The position numbers and the translations under genes were made by a program. This document shows, one piece after another, positions 1 to 14,281 of a DNA stretch of 64,000 nt. The notes under the pieces are model-generated. The model did no database searches and had not been told where the DNA came from. It was given only the letters and a program-made list of their open reading frames with translations. Every line of letters begins with the position of its first letter. The stretch's first letter is position 1. The stretch comes from Lagopus muta. Its lineage: Eukaryota; Chordata; Aves; Galliformes; Phasianidae. The stretch is taken from positions 32,991,537 through 33,055,536 of the forward strand of contig NC_064440.1 in NCBI RefSeq assembly GCF_023343835.1. The letters are read 5' to 3'.

Positions 1-3000
1 AGCTTCAGGCCTTCAGGATCAAGCTTCCTCAAGCTGCCAGCTTGGAATTCCATCCATCCTGGATTCCACTGGTGAAACAGCGACAGTGGCAACTACAGCA
101 TACATGACAGGATTTAAAAGTTAAAGAAATAATTAAGGAAAAAAAAAAAAAACAACCCAACCAACAGAACAGTGAGGTAATGGTGACCTAATTTCCTAAA
201 CTGCCTTGATCCTAACCACAACTTTAAGGTTTCAGAGACTTTGGCGCATTATCAGCTTGCTCTAAAAATGCCTTCTCTGCAAACCAGAAATAAGCACATT
301 GCAGTTTTCAGATAATGCCATCCTAAATAAAAATGAAAGAATGCCACAAACTTGCATCCCCCTGGGTAAAAAGCCAAAAACTTTATTATTCATACTGAAC
401 TCTCATATGCAAAAGCTCCCATTTCTTTTCAAATATCTAAGCTCTTAGTCCATCCCAATAATGACGTGTCACACAAATGACCCCATACTAAGATTCCTAC
501 AATACAGACTTAATCTTTAGTGAATTGTGTTAGAAAAACATTCATTTCAGCACCACTTTGAATCAGGCCAAGAGCAGAGTGGTAACACTACCAGCCAGAA
601 TGCTGCAAATCAACTGCGGAGAGAAAGTCTTGGAAACTGCATGCCATAAGAATGAAACGCTAGGAAAATGTGGAAAGCTGCTTGCTTAAGATTGTGCTGG
701 CTGGACTGAGGCAGGAGAGGTCACGCTTAACAAAGCCTCTGGAATTCCCCGAGGATGGTACTGCAATGACAAGAAGGAATTTGGGGGATGTTGTACACTC
801 AGTGCTAAAAAGCATTTCACGAGATTCTGCACCAGGCAGCAACAGTTAAGGTGGAGGGGTTTGGAAGAAGATCTGAAGTGGGAGCCTGTACAGTAAATAG
901 AGTCAAGAACAAGAGCCAAAGGGTACCAAAAGCAAAAGCACTTCAAGGTGGTATGAAATGAGATGAGCAGCAACCCAGGGGTCACTTCAAATCTCTTAAA
1001 GAATATATAGGTACTTCATTAATGACACATTTGACACAACTAAGAGCAGTTTGGGTTTGATGTTCTCTTTCATGTCTCAGCTTGTTACATTTGCACGTCA
1101 CTTTACTATTGCCAAAAAACCCAAAATGATGCAACTAAGTTGAAAATGGACCGGATCAGTGAAGGAACAGAGCCATCGTACACCTGTGTGAGCTTAACAA
1201 GCTGATATTGCACCTCACTATATATAAGTACTCAAAGCCGTAAGCCAACATGCTGGTCAGCAGGCAGGGTTAAGCCACACGTTACACTGGTCACAAAGAT
1301 ATTTCTGTTGAAAGCTAGGAAAGCTGTAGGTATGCTAGGGAGGAAAAGCTCCTCCATCTTTCACTGTGGCTCATGACAAGGTAAGTGACTGAGAAATTTC
1401 ATTACGATACACCAGAATCAGTAAAAAGCAAAGCGTGTGGTCATTCTAACAGCCAATCCAGAAATGAAAGAGCAGTGTAAAAAAGAAAAATACAAGTAAA
1501 CAGACATGCTTCAGTGTTTGCTTAATTCAGACAAATGTAACTTGGAGAAGAAAACTGAAGTTTTTAACTGAGCTTAGAGGAGACTTACTAAACAGCAGGT
1601 AAGCTCAAATCCAGCTAAGCTGCTGGATCAGATGTTTTCTGTTGGACCAATCTCTTGTAAAAAGCCAAGAGCAAAAATCCAGCTCCAAGGGCTCAGAAAG
1701 AATAAACTGCAGAGTCCAGGACTCCTGAATTTTTTTTTTTTCCCTCCGGGAAAGATGTGAAAAATAAAGTTATTCCAAAAAGTTTCCTCAATCTTCCTTG
1801 TTCCACTACCAAGTAGACAAAAAGCATCAGCTTTTCTCATTTGCATTCAGTTAAGTACCTGAAATGCTGTGGACCACTGACATGCTTTGATACAAAACAC
1901 TTTCTTAACACAGAACACTTCTAACACCCAGCCAAACATCAGCAAAGCCTCCAGCCTCCCTCAATATCCTATACCTGAATGGCAACTGTGAGCTTCCCTA
2001 TCATGCTGCTGCAGTTTGCCAAGTGATTATTCAGCAGAACTGCCATGAGCACAGAGAAGGACACTTCTCCTTACTTCCCAGCTTTTAAGCATAGATTTTT
2101 AAAGTCAACTGTTTTGCTTTTCTCCAGCTTTACTGCAAGCCTCGGGCACAGAAAATCCTGGATCTGTCTGGTCTTGGTAATATTGCTAATGCAATATTTA
2201 AGGGCTGCTACATGAATATAAAATTGGGGTCTATTTGTGCCTGTAGGCCCCAGACACCATTTTTCAGCTTGCCTCCAGCAGACAAATTCCTTGATAACAA
2301 GATAGGTTAAGTTCACTTTTCTATTTAAAGGAAATTGGCAAAACTCAGTGCTAATTTTCAAGCAAAACGTGCATTTCCTTCCTTTTGTCAAAATCCTTGC
2401 AGAGATAGTCATCCAGCACTAGAAATAAAGCTAGACAAGAAAACAAATCTGCAAGAACCAAGCCCTATTTGTCACATAGTCAGTGAGATATTGAATCATC
2501 ACATTCCAAGAGCCAACTTCAGAGCAAGCAGGCAGTAATCCGGTGAATCTTGTTATATTCGGTGCATACGCATGCACGGGTCTGTATTGCTTGGGTTTGA
2601 CAGACAAGATCTTGAGGTAAGGTTGATTAGAATAGCTTTTCTTCTGCATAACACCACAGGTATATTCTCCTGATTAAATATAATGAATATACTTACCTTC
2701 CAGAAGAGCCCAGGCTCTTCCACTGTAACAGCAGGCAGTACAGAACCGTGACAACTCTGCATTAAGGGGTAAAGTTGAAATACTCCAACATTTATTTTAA
2801 CCCATACCTCCCAATATGTACATTCAACAAGATCAAAACTTACAGTATCGGGGAAATCCTATTCTTAGTCTTTAGAGAACAAAGTAACTCTTAAACATGC
2901 ATCCAGGAAACTTCTGATGCTTCAACGTATGTTTCCATATGAGCCCACGGGAGGTACCTGTACAAATCTCATTATTTGTTACCAGGATTAGCAAACACTC

Positions 3001-4781
3001 TTTTGTAAATACACCCCAGAGTGTTCTGGCGTTAACAGAAACATTTACAAATCTCAAATGCATTGTAATAAATTCTTTCTCAGAAAATACTGGCCTACTA
3101 GCTGTTGCCCAAGATTCTTCTTAGCCAGAACCAGTTAATCCCTTGTCTTATTCTCTATCTGGGCAGCATTCTTGGTTTGCCTGAAAAACATGACACTACA
3201 CTGTCCCACCTCACAGCAGAAGAGAGAGAGGCTGTTAAGCTGAATTTTGAGCATTAGAGCCAACTCAAGATTTAACATACATACTAGAGAAGAATGACAT
3301 TCTTTTTCAAGTGATAAATATAAGGGAAGGGAAACTGACTAATGGCTTGACGTGGAGCTTTATGTTCAATAAAAATGTTGGCAAGTCAGTAAGCTAAAAA
3401 GTCAGGTGCCCTAAATCACAGGCCCTGTACTGGATCTGCACTTAAGGCAGTTTACATCAGCTGAAAATTTGGCAACAGATGAGGTTTTAATTCTGTATGG
3501 ACATCTTCCATAAAAACCAAGGCAAATTTGCCAGAATATTTATGCAGAGCTTACAGTAGGTTTTACAAAAAACTACACAGATGACTTGGCCAGAAATTTA
3601 ATAGCCACCAGAATTTCATTTATCCAGAGGACAGTTAAATCTCCAGCACTCCAAAGGACCAAACCCTGATGCCTGCAGCTCCTCGTTTATTCACAAGTAA
3701 AGATGGGCCTAACCTTGCTCTTCACAGAACAGACAGGGCAAAGTCTGGCACCCAGGTCGACTAGAAGCAGAAACATGCTGCTTCCAGGATCTGCACCTAA
3801 CGTCACAAAGCACTGATAAGAAATGCCAAGTCCTCAGACTTGCCTTCAGTGTAACTTCTTCCTCGTAAAGTACGCAAGACTGGGTTCTGAGTACAGGGAT
3901 AACATGAAAGTAACAGAAGATGTGCACAAGACGCATAAAACACTAAGTTCATGAGTTCCAAGGGTAAAAAGTCATATTCATATCTATTTTAATCATACGT
4001 ATTAGGAATAGAGCTGTATTGTTTCTAACTGTTCTTCTCTCCCCTATTTTATCCTCCTCAAAACATTTTGCTTGTTCCTGCACAGATGACATCAAGCTTG
4101 ACTACTAACAGTTGTCACAGAGCAGTGAGGTCTCTCCCCATCTCGCTCAGTGGCTCACAAAAGAGCATTCCATTTGCTTAGACTCTCCACAGCTGCTCAG
4201 CAGATGATACCACATGGCAGCTTCAGGAGCAGGCATCTGCCTGTGCTGTTTTAGGCCATTCTTCCCACATCAGGGTGAAGGACAGAGACAGAAGCAAATA
4301 GCATGGGTAAAAACCAGAACTTGAAGAAGATGTCCATACCTGTGGTCAGATGGTTGCTTTTTTTCCCCACAGAAGAAGATTGCACACAGTAAAACATTTG
4401 AGAAGCTGATGTTTGATGCTATTTCTGGATACCTATGGCACATGCTGCTGAACTGGGTATCTCACTTTATACCGGCAGTAGCATGACCCTGGGTTTTCAT
4501 GCTGAACGTCAACATGACGTTTGAAATCATCCCTGTGCCCCTGGTGAGGTCAGAACAAACATGCTGTTTACATGGAATTTCTCGAGCTCTGTTGGAGGTG
4601 TTTTTTTATTTTTAATTTTCTGTAAATCTGGCCAATTTCAAGTTACTTAACTGAGGAAAAGAGAAGCGTTGCTTGACTGTTTCGTACAATTAGCACAGCT
4701 TGTATATTTTAAAGAAATATCTCATTTATATCACTTAGAGCAACACAACATCCAATTCTCTTAGCTGACATGACGTGATCT

Positions 4782-5263
4782 GATGGATGGACTGCTTAGT
4801 GGATGAGGGAGTGGCTGGATGGCTGTATCAGAAGTCTTGTGGTCAACGGCTCCATGTCCAGATGGAGACCAGTGACAGGAGGCCTGCAGGGGGATTTCAT
4901 ATTTTCATTAGTGATGTGCACAGTAGGGTTGAGCCCATCCTTAGCAAAGGTGTGGTTGACACCAAGCTCAGAGGTGTGGTAACAGAGGAAGTGGCTGCCA
5001 TCCACATTTAGTTACCTGGATGGGCTTGTGCAAATCTCACCAAGCTCAACAAGGCCAAGTTGGAATAAAGTTTCTTATTATAAGGATAGCAAAGCACTGG
5101 AATGAGTTGCCCAGAAAGGATGCCCTGTTCCTACAGACATTCAAAATCAGCCTGGACCTGGCGCTGAGCAACCTGATGCAGCTGCAAATGTTCCTGTTCA
5201 TTGCAGGTGAACTGGACTAGACGACTTTAAAAGTCTCCTTCTAACTCCAACAAATCTATGATT
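4782..5263 (+). mobile_element. CR1 LINE fragment with reverse-transcriptase remnant and 3' tail
   Basis: The first part translates with CR1 reverse-transcriptase similarity: an IFISDVHSRVEP stretch followed by LSKGVVDTKLRGVV corresponds to the family's IFINDLDSGVEC and LSKFADDTKLGGVVDT segment, where FADD is the catalytic motif. Here FADD is degraded to GVVD. The second part (from about 5095) is the CR1 3' end, with WNELPRKDALFLQTFK recalling the tail frame, then a GGACTAGACGACTTTAAAAG-type segment and a terminal ATGATTCC. The intervening coding sequence is missing, so this is an internally deleted, dead copy in the sense orientation to the plus strand, opposite to IKZF2. Confidence 0.85.
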
Positions 5264-8200
5264 CCAGGATCTCCTTCCTGTAAAGGGAGCTCTTAAACTT
5301 GCCTCCAGGCATCTCAGCACTGCCTGTAGTTAACAGTTTGTTTTCTATCAACACAGTACAGTTCATGCCAAGGTTTTCCTACTGGAGCTTACATCATTCC
5401 ATGGGATATCAAACTCATGCTAGTGCTACATAAAGCTTTGAAAAAGACCGCTTCTGTTGACATACCACCAAAACGTGGCCCGTGGAAAGCAAGACCTTGT
5501 GTAAGTGCACAGACATTACAGACCTTGGCCTGAGCTCCACAGTAGAGAGGGACTGACATCAGCCTTCAAGCAAGAACTGAGGATGAGGAAAGTGTTTGTT
5601 ATGCTCAAGCATCTTTACGTCTCATGTCAACTCCCTTCCATTACTCACCAGTAGGCACAGACTCACTCCTTTATGAAAAGCCTTGACTTTACCAAGCTGA
5701 TGAGACTTGACCAAATAAACCTTCCTTTACTGACAGAGAGCAGAGATTCCTGAACCAGCTGTAGAAGCTGTACACCAAACAGAAGATGGCTAGACACTGC
5801 AGCAAAGACCTCTGTGAAGGCAAGGCCACCCTGGTTCTCAGGCCTGTAGAACAGCATCAGCACTTCCCATCTCTGCTGCAAACACCTCACTGGCACCACC
5901 GCATCATGGCATGTGCATCTTTCCTGACTGTATCATACTGGCATCTGACAGACACCCACTGTCACCTACAAACGAGCAGTCCTTTCTTCTCCTCTTTTGT
6001 TTCCAGCTACGAGGCGTGCAGGTTACAAGAGGAATTGCCCTGTGTGCAGCCTGGCACAGTGCACGATCACATTTCTTCTCATTTTCACTGCTCCATCAAT
6101 GCGAGTCGCTCCTTCCCTGCAAGCTTCTGACTTTCCTTCACACCGGTACTGCCTTCTGATTTAACTTGGAGGCTGTATTGGTAACTCCTCATTTTTAATG
6201 GGAAGTCATTAATGAATATTAGAAATCAGTCGGTTCTGAAACTGAACCAGAAGGAACTTGCTAACTCGTTGTAGTCTGAGAACTCCCATCAGCTTCCATT
6301 TAGACAACTTCTCACACACTTTACAATAGCTGCATCCATTCATCTTCTCAGTTTAACTAAAAACTCTCAGTAGCAGCATGTCAGCAGCTCCAAAACCCAA
6401 ACACACTAGGTATACTTTGTTTCTTGTTTATAATATGCATCTATATATAATATTCAAGAAAAACACTCGGCGAATAAATTCATAACCTAGAGATTTGAAT
6501 TGCCTTTTAAAGGTAGAGTTTAAAAGAAAACAAACAAGTCAGAAAGTTCAGTTTCAATGCTTGTCTCATACTAGGACCTCGCAAATGTTTTCTGAAGAAC
6601 AAAAAAAAGTGAATGAACTATTACCCAAAAAAGCAGCGATTTCACAAATGAATCTAAGCTCTATAGCAGATCCCTTTTTTGTTACCGCTTTGCACTTTTT
6701 ACAACAGATTTGAATCCATTTACTCACACATCTGTTTTAAAGATAATTAACAACTTCCTTTCCTAGATGACTTTTAGAGTCATTATTTATGTCAGCTTCA
6801 TCCTGAACACAATTTGGAATTACCTCAACCTCTCAAAGCAGTTGTTATTCATCAGTTTGCTGGAAAAAAATTGAAAATCTACCTGCTCACTATCTCAGCT
6901 GCTTTGACTGAACTCTGAATGAAGAAAATAGCCCTGCACCAACAGAAAAAGCAGCAACAGTAGTAACGAAGCATTTTCAGGAACAAGCTTTATGTTTAGG
7001 TCTCCAGTTTAGTAGGTACACATTCTTGAATAGTTCAGCAACCTACACTGTAGCAGCAATTTTGCTATCATTATTTTTCTGAAATACTTCTTAAAACAGG
7101 CTCTCTTAATTGTAAACTTCAACAGAGTTTTAAGGAGTCATTGAACAGAACCTGAACAGGCAATTCACGTTTTAAAACTTCCTTTTAAGCACTGGATACT
7201 CACCTGCCTCAATGCTCGGTGCAGCCATGGACCACACAGCTGTACGTGTTCATAACACATCTCCCCCACCTCAACCTCTGCATGAAAATTCTCTGATTCT
7301 TTGCACTATTCTGGTCAAGTTAATCCAGCTGCAGTTGCCCACACCGCTCAGCAAAATGACAAGAGATTCTGCCATGCCCTTTGAGTGCTATTAATCAAAT
7401 TACATCTTCAAGTTTATTTGTTTTGTTTTTTAAGGAACAGGCTTGTACAAAAAAAACAAAAAAAAAGAAACAAACATCACCACAACCCATCAGCTAAGAG
7501 GAAGTACACAGAGTTTAATAGACAGGGATGGGCATGTTTTGCTAACAAGCTAATCGGACTCAAAAGCATAAACCCATTTAAAACTTCCTGGTCAAACCCA
7601 GTGCTCTCAGTCCCAGACAGGCAGAGCCGTACAGCAGCCGCTCTGCACAGCTCCCCTTGCTGTGCTTCCCAATCCCTCCATCCTGCTGGCTTCTCCTCTG
7701 AGCACAGCAGAGTTTAAGCTGCGCTGGGTGGTCAGCTCAGCTTCACAGGGACACTTAGCATCACCGAGGCTATGGGATAATCCTGGAGTCCTGCCCAGCA
7801 TTCCTTCTCCTGCTCTTATTATCGTGCATAAATCAACTGGTGCTAATGAAATGTTCATAACCGTACGTGGAATACTGTTGCGTGCCTAATGTCTATCGTC
7901 AGGTGCATAATTAATTGCTTTGTGAGCATTTGGAGGCAGGGGGAATAAAAGCCCAGCCTAAGTGCTGATACAACAGTCTGTAAAGGCAGTGGACTGGAAC
8001 AGAAAGGCCTCCGAGACCAGCCGCTTGCAGTAAGACTCCTGCTAGCACAATGCAGAGAACTAATTAGGATATTATTTGTTACCATTTGGAGGAGCAGCTT
8101 CTCAGTTTGGTTAGAGGTGAACACTAATCAGCTGCAGAAATCTAAACTGATTATGTCTGAAGTGTCGACAGATGCAGAACTCCCTGAGTGAAGAACCAAC

Positions 8201-11200
8201 ATGTGTCAGCTTTCTGTGACAAGCCAAGGGAATACTTGTTTAACAGAAAGAAAAAAAAAAAACAGCCCGCACATTATTTAATACTGTGCATCAGCACAAA
8301 TAGAATGAATCATATCAAGAGCAGTCGCACCGAATGCACCAACCTAACACACAAAAATGATTACATAAAATGTCCTTTTTCTTCTCAACAGAACCAAACC
8401 CCATCCCCACCAGTGTTAAGAGGCATAAAGGGTAAGCAAGGGCAGAAGGGAAGCAGAGCCTCTCACTTGCCAGCAAAGCATCCTGGTTCATTGCTGTGTA
8501 GAATGTGCATTAAAAAATGTTGCTTAAACAAGCGTTATAAATAAATTTTGCACTCCTAAAATATGAAGCTCAAATTCTTTCCCTAATCCCCAAGTCATCC
8601 TTGCACTTAGGTTTCTACAAGGTAATGCATCACCACTCCATATATCTATACACAACCAAACAGAAATCTTTGCCCTGAGGAGTTTACAAGGGAATTCAAT
8701 AGCAATACTCCCATCCCTTCCTCAAGGCAGCTGAGCAGTAGCACAAAGGTTCCAGTGCTAGCCAGAACAGCCATGTGGGTAGCCAGAGAGACTGTTTGAC
8801 TTGGCAGGCTCTGAAAATCTCTCTATTTTGCCAGAGGGGCACTCCGTCCTGTTTTCAAAATGCCACAGGACAGAAAGGGAGTAAAAAATTCAGCCTATCG
8901 CCTTTGATTTTCTCCCTCAGAGCTGCGGGGTCTCATTAAAAGTGCTCGGCTGAGCTAGGACCAAACAGCTCAACTCCTAGCAGGAATAGACAGCATCACT
9001 CTGCTTGTATCGAGTTATGCAAATGCGTTTGTATTTACAGGATCGGGGCTTCAAAGATGAGAATTGAAAAGTGAGAAGAACAGAGAGATACAACATCAAA
9101 AGTGGCATGTGTTAGCATAATCACCTGTTCACGCAGTTACCAGCTATAAAACAAAGCAGCTGCATTAAATAGCCAACAACTTGCATGCTTATGCTGCCTG
9201 TGCTTTGCTGGTCCCGGTACGCAGTTAATACTGTGCCACAGCTCAAACTGCTCTTTCACAAGTAACACAGTTGACAGTGAATTATAAAGACACTGCAAAA
9301 CTGAACTACATAAGGTGCCGACAGTATATATGGAAAGAGACAGCCCATATTCCAAAAAGCTTTAATCCCCCTGAAAATTAAAATCCAAATGAACGTGTGG
9401 GTTTGAAATGTCATTGTTCGGCACCAGCCAATGAGATTCTCCAGTCTGAGTTTCTGAACCATCTGGTAAAGCATCACAACAGCTTTAAGTATCCAAGGAT
9501 CTGTCAGGGGCTTTAGTTTAGAAATACTAATAATCCCATCATGTGTAGCTCCTGCTGAATGGAAGATATACCTACTCAATGATTTACCCCCTCCCTTTCC
9601 CCAACTGAGCTAGTGACAATCAGCCTCAACAAGCCTTGTTAGGATTTCTCCACTCCAACAGAGCACTTCTCAACTGGTTTGAAACTACCACCTTCCTCTG
9701 GATTATGAGGCAGGGTGAAGACTTTCGGTGGGCCACAATGGGAAGGAAAACTTCCAGGGCAAACACTTAAAGAAAAAAACATTCCGCTTTGAATTACTTT
9801 ATTCTATGGGTGTTAAGCTAAGGATTTCTTTCTTTCTTACAATTTACCTTAAATTTTAGAAACGGCATTTGGAAAAAAAACAACTTAAAAAAAAAGACAA
9901 GAAAGAGGAAGCGCTCCAATAAACACATTTAACTCTTCTATGCAACCCATGAAGTAGGAGATGTTGTCTGAAGGAGCAACCACACCGCTGGAGGACTGGC
10001 CTTTCAGCTGCCATTTGTGGCCGTTACTGACTAAATCACTTAGGACCTGTTTGTAAGGAGCTGACTCTTGCCTACCTACAGATAGCCCAGCAATCCACGC
10101 CATCTCCAGCAGTCAGGCCCACGATACTCCCAAGCAAAACATCCCAAAGGCAGGGGCTTTTGCCAAGCGAGTTCTTCCCCACCTCTGCTCTCTGAAAGCA
10201 CCAAGGATCCCATCTGATGGCCATTAACCATGTTTATGATACCTTCAGATGAAATCCCTTTCTGCAACTCATCTGTTGCTCCTAATGCCAACTAGAAGGT
10301 TTAGGGTTCATTTTTAATTCTGATGGGTTTACACTATGCTTGCAAAGCTTCACGTTGAACTAACAGCTCAGGACCATTGGTCCTAACACCCAGTTTGCAG
10401 CATGTAGCACTTGGAAAACTTTGATAGCGCTCACAACCAGAAAAATTGAGAAATGAGGTGACACAGAAGTGAATATTACATGTCTGCAGTGCTGTTATTG
10501 CTCGCAAACAATAACACATAGCACAGAGTAGCTGGGGACTGTTTTCTGGAGTAGTCACCCGAGCATGGAATACTCCTAGAGGCACACAGCAAAAGGGGAA
10601 AAAAAAGAAATGCAGAGCTTTTTCTGTTCTTAAAACTGTTCTTAAACCATGCTAAACTCACTTTGTGAGGCATGTAGCTACAAGGTAAAAAATGGACACT
10701 GAAGAAAATAGATTTGATTTCAATAATCATTAACAAAATGAACGGTTATTGAAAACTGGCCTTTGAAAGCAGCTTAGCAGTCCACCAGAAAGGTGCCCTA
10801 AACCTAATTTGCAGAATCTTCAGGGGAATGGCTTGAAAACACTTTGTACACAGCCAATTAACTCCAACTTATTGATTGAGATAGCATCTCTTAATAGTTC
10901 AATTTATTAAATATTTCTCTTCAGAGAATTCTTGTTCCGAAGAGCAATTCACACCACTTTCTGTAACCTGTCATTCAAGCTGTCAGTGAATACATACATA
11001 ATAGTTATATAGGTGGTAGTGAGTCTTTAGTAGTTCAAAAATACTACAATAACAAAAGCAGAAGAGTCTTAGGAAACCACAGTGGAAAATAACCACTTGC
11101 AGGTAATTCTAAATAGAGATTCGTAAAGTAAAGATAAATGCAGCTGAGAGCTAATAGAGCCCTATCTGTTCAACTCAGCATCCTGTGAGCCCATATTGGG

Positions 11201-12264
11201 CTTTCAGCACTCACCATTCTGCCAACCACTGGAAAAAAATGGTCATGGGTAAAACCCAAAAAGATGCGATAAAGTCTTCTTATTTTGCTGAAAAGCCACA
11301 CACCATTTGCATGAGCACTTCAGCAAATCATTGCAGAAAAATCACCTGTCAGTCAGCTGCTGCTTCTGTATCACAAATTGACCAGAAAGGGGAAAAAAAT
11401 GCAGTTTTCACTTTGAAGAATAATACTGACATGTGAGAGACATTGACTGGTATGCAGGCCAACAGAAAAGTGACACGAGTTAAGGGCTAAGGAGAGCTGA
11501 AATTTGCAGCCCTTGCACGAGGGAGGGTTCTAAAGTAAAGGGAGCAACCTTGATTGGTGAGAAAGCAGCACAGCGTGGAATTCATGGCTTATGGAATTTA
11601 AAAAATAATTCAACAGACAAAAAGCCAACGCTGAATAGACACCTGTCAAACAACTCACATTCGAGCATTTTTGCTGGCATCTAGGCTTTTTCCATTAGCA
11701 TAGCTTCACATTTTGCTGTGCAAACCAGCCAAAGCAAGCTTACCCCATAGCCGAGGCAGGCATGCCACATCTCCCTACACAGAGCTACAGTGAGGGATTT
11801 GTCCCTTTTGGCTTCCTGTACCTCCAGCTCTTCCACACACCCTTCCTAAGACACAAGTCTGTGAATGCTGAAATAGGTGAATAATGGTACTCAGGTGGGT
11901 ATTCTTGTGGCTTGCTCCAGTAAGCCAAAGTACACATGAGTTGAATAAAAGGCAAAACCTCTTGGTCTATTCTTACCAGAATAGACTCTGGACACAACCT
12001 GAGACTCTCGCATCTCAGAAGGAAAGATGTGATAAACACCTTGGTCTCTTGCTCACCCTGTCTCAGAACTGAGAACGCTGGTGAATACCCATGCATTAGA
12101 TGTCCTAAGGATAGTAAAAAGCAAGAGCCAAGTTACCTCACACTCCTTTTACTGGGGTAGATGAGAAACCAGAAGGTGAAAGTAAACCTGGATAACAAAT
12201 ACAATGGGTGTAAACAAAGACATAATTAAAGAATATCCCATTTTTCAATCAACAGTTGAGCGGG

Positions 12265-12357
12265 CTAAACTTAGGGACACTGCTTAGTGGACATGGTGGA
12301 GGTGGCTGGACTAGATGACTTCAGAGGTCTTCTCCAACCTTAATAATCTCTGATTAT
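12265..12357 (+). mobile_element. CR1 LINE 3' tail remnant
   Basis: The segment carries the CR1 3' signature: a lead-in with CTTAGTGGACATGGTGG, then GGCTGGACTAGATGACTTC and a TCTTCTCCAACCTTAATAA-type stretch. It ends in a degraded TCTGATTATT terminal repeat. It is short, 5' truncated and diverged. It sits within IKZF2 intron 3 on the opposite strand. Confidence 0.8.
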
Positions 12358-14091
12358 TAAGTACTCCACGTTTTGTAGCTCTTAGCCAAGGTCTACTGAA
12401 GCCAGTAGGTAAATGCATTCTTACTACTCTAATAGTATTTCCTTTTCCTATCTGCAGTTTTCCTTGTGAGATCAAAACTGGACCAGCTCAGTATCTCGTG
12501 CTATAATCTAGCCTTCCACATGGAAACTAAAGTAGCACTTCCAGGCTCTGTCACACAGTCTATTATTTATCAGCTGTGAACACCTTTACTCTGAGATCAA
12601 GAGATTTCCAGCTCTCTAGATCAGAGGATTACTTACAACAGCATTTCAAAAACGTGCCCAACTGGGGAGAACTCGGAGCAAAAAAAGGAAGTCCTGCAGA
12701 ACACAGCAGCAACTGATGGTCAAACTCATGTGATGATAAATGAAGACTGAATGAGGAGAGAGAGTGAAGAAGAGGAAATGTGCACGTACCACAGCTTTGC
12801 ACGTATCTAACACTTCCTCTCCAGAGTCCTTTACAGAGAAACTGCATGCATCTTCATCATCCTCTATCACCCATCTAGCAGGGATAAAAGTGAGGTAGAG
12901 AAGAGGGGGAATTTCCCAAGATCAAAAGAGCATTGTGGGGAAAGGAAAGATCACACATCAAGTTGAACAGCCTCTCAGGATGATGCTCTTATTACCACCC
13001 CTGTTTTTCCCATCAGAAAAGAAGGGTCCTACCACGTAACTACTTCTCTGACACAGTGAAGGACATTGAAGTTGGGAGTTCAGGGAAGAGGAGGGGATGG
13101 AGAAGGAAGACAAGCCTAGAATCAAATCTTTGGTGTGCATTTATAATGTTGTACAGAAACTGCATTTCAGGATGGAATGATTATTGATTTCTTAATGGAT
13201 TACTGCTGCACAAATTTACACTCCCCCCAAAGACATCAATCTTAGGATAATAATTATAAACCTATCACAGCATATAGAGCATTCTGACTGAGTAGAAACT
13301 TATCGCTATCTGCCGGGAAATGGCCAGTTTTCTGTTTCTCCCGCTCCAACCACATTACAGCATGGCAAGCAGCTACTGAAAAATACATGCTATTATAAAA
13401 CAAAGTTTGTCATCGCCACAAGACATACCTCCAGTCAACTTCCATTACATGGACTCCAACTACTGCCCTTAAGACAACACTTAATCCAATGAACAAGTTA
13501 ATTCATTATTAGAATCCTTTCGTATTATTTTTGTCATAGTACTGAAGCAGCCACAGCACAGACAGAGGCTCTTCAACAGGCAAGACATTCATGAACTCCC
13601 CCCACACAAACACTTCCTGCCTGCTGGCCTGCAGTCAAACGTTTCCACAGCTAAGTAACTTAATTTAGGGAAGGTACCCCTGGAAACGTTGAATAACCAC
13701 ATTACCAAGAGGACTCCCACTGACTTCAAGAGTGGACAGACTGAACCACTGGAGACTGGACACCGCAGAAGTTTGTAAATCATTCTAAAGCAAACAAACT
13801 CAAGATCCCAAAGCCTGCACAGGGTGCAAGAATGTGGAAGATGCTGTCTGTTAGTGGTTCCCACCCAGTAACATCACTGCCTCCAGCCCATTGTTTAACT
13901 TGAGACATTATATAAAGCTGTACCCAGCACACGCTAATGGTCATCTGCAGAAGGGCTGGCTGTGAAGCTCAGCTGCTGGCCCCATCTCTCAGCAAGACAC
14001 GACCCCTCAGAACAGCCATTTACAGACCTGCTAGGTCCAGCCGGTATCACAGGTCAGCAAGTATCCAGCCCTATTAAGTTCTTTGCTATGA

Positions 14092-14281
14092 GTGATGAGG
14101 TGCTGGAACAGCTGCCCAGAGAGGCTGTGGCTGCCCCGTCCCTGGAGGTGTTCAAGGCCAGGTTGGATGGGGCCCTGGGCAGCCTGGTCTGGTATTAAAT
14201 GGGGAGGCTGGTGGCCCTGCATGTGGCAGGGGTTTGGAGATCTGTTGATCCTTCCAACCCAGGCCACTCTGTGATTCTCTT
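14092..14281 (+). mobile_element. CR1 LINE 3' end, relatively well preserved
   Basis: This is a typical CR1 3' portion: GAACAGCTGCCCAGAGAGGC, GTCCCTGGAGGTGTTCAAGG, CCAGGTTGGATGGGGCC, and then CCTTCCAACCCAGG with a terminal GTGATTCTCT. Its close match to the CR1 consensus I remember suggests a younger insertion than the other copies here. It is 5' truncated, as usual for CR1. Confidence 0.9.
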
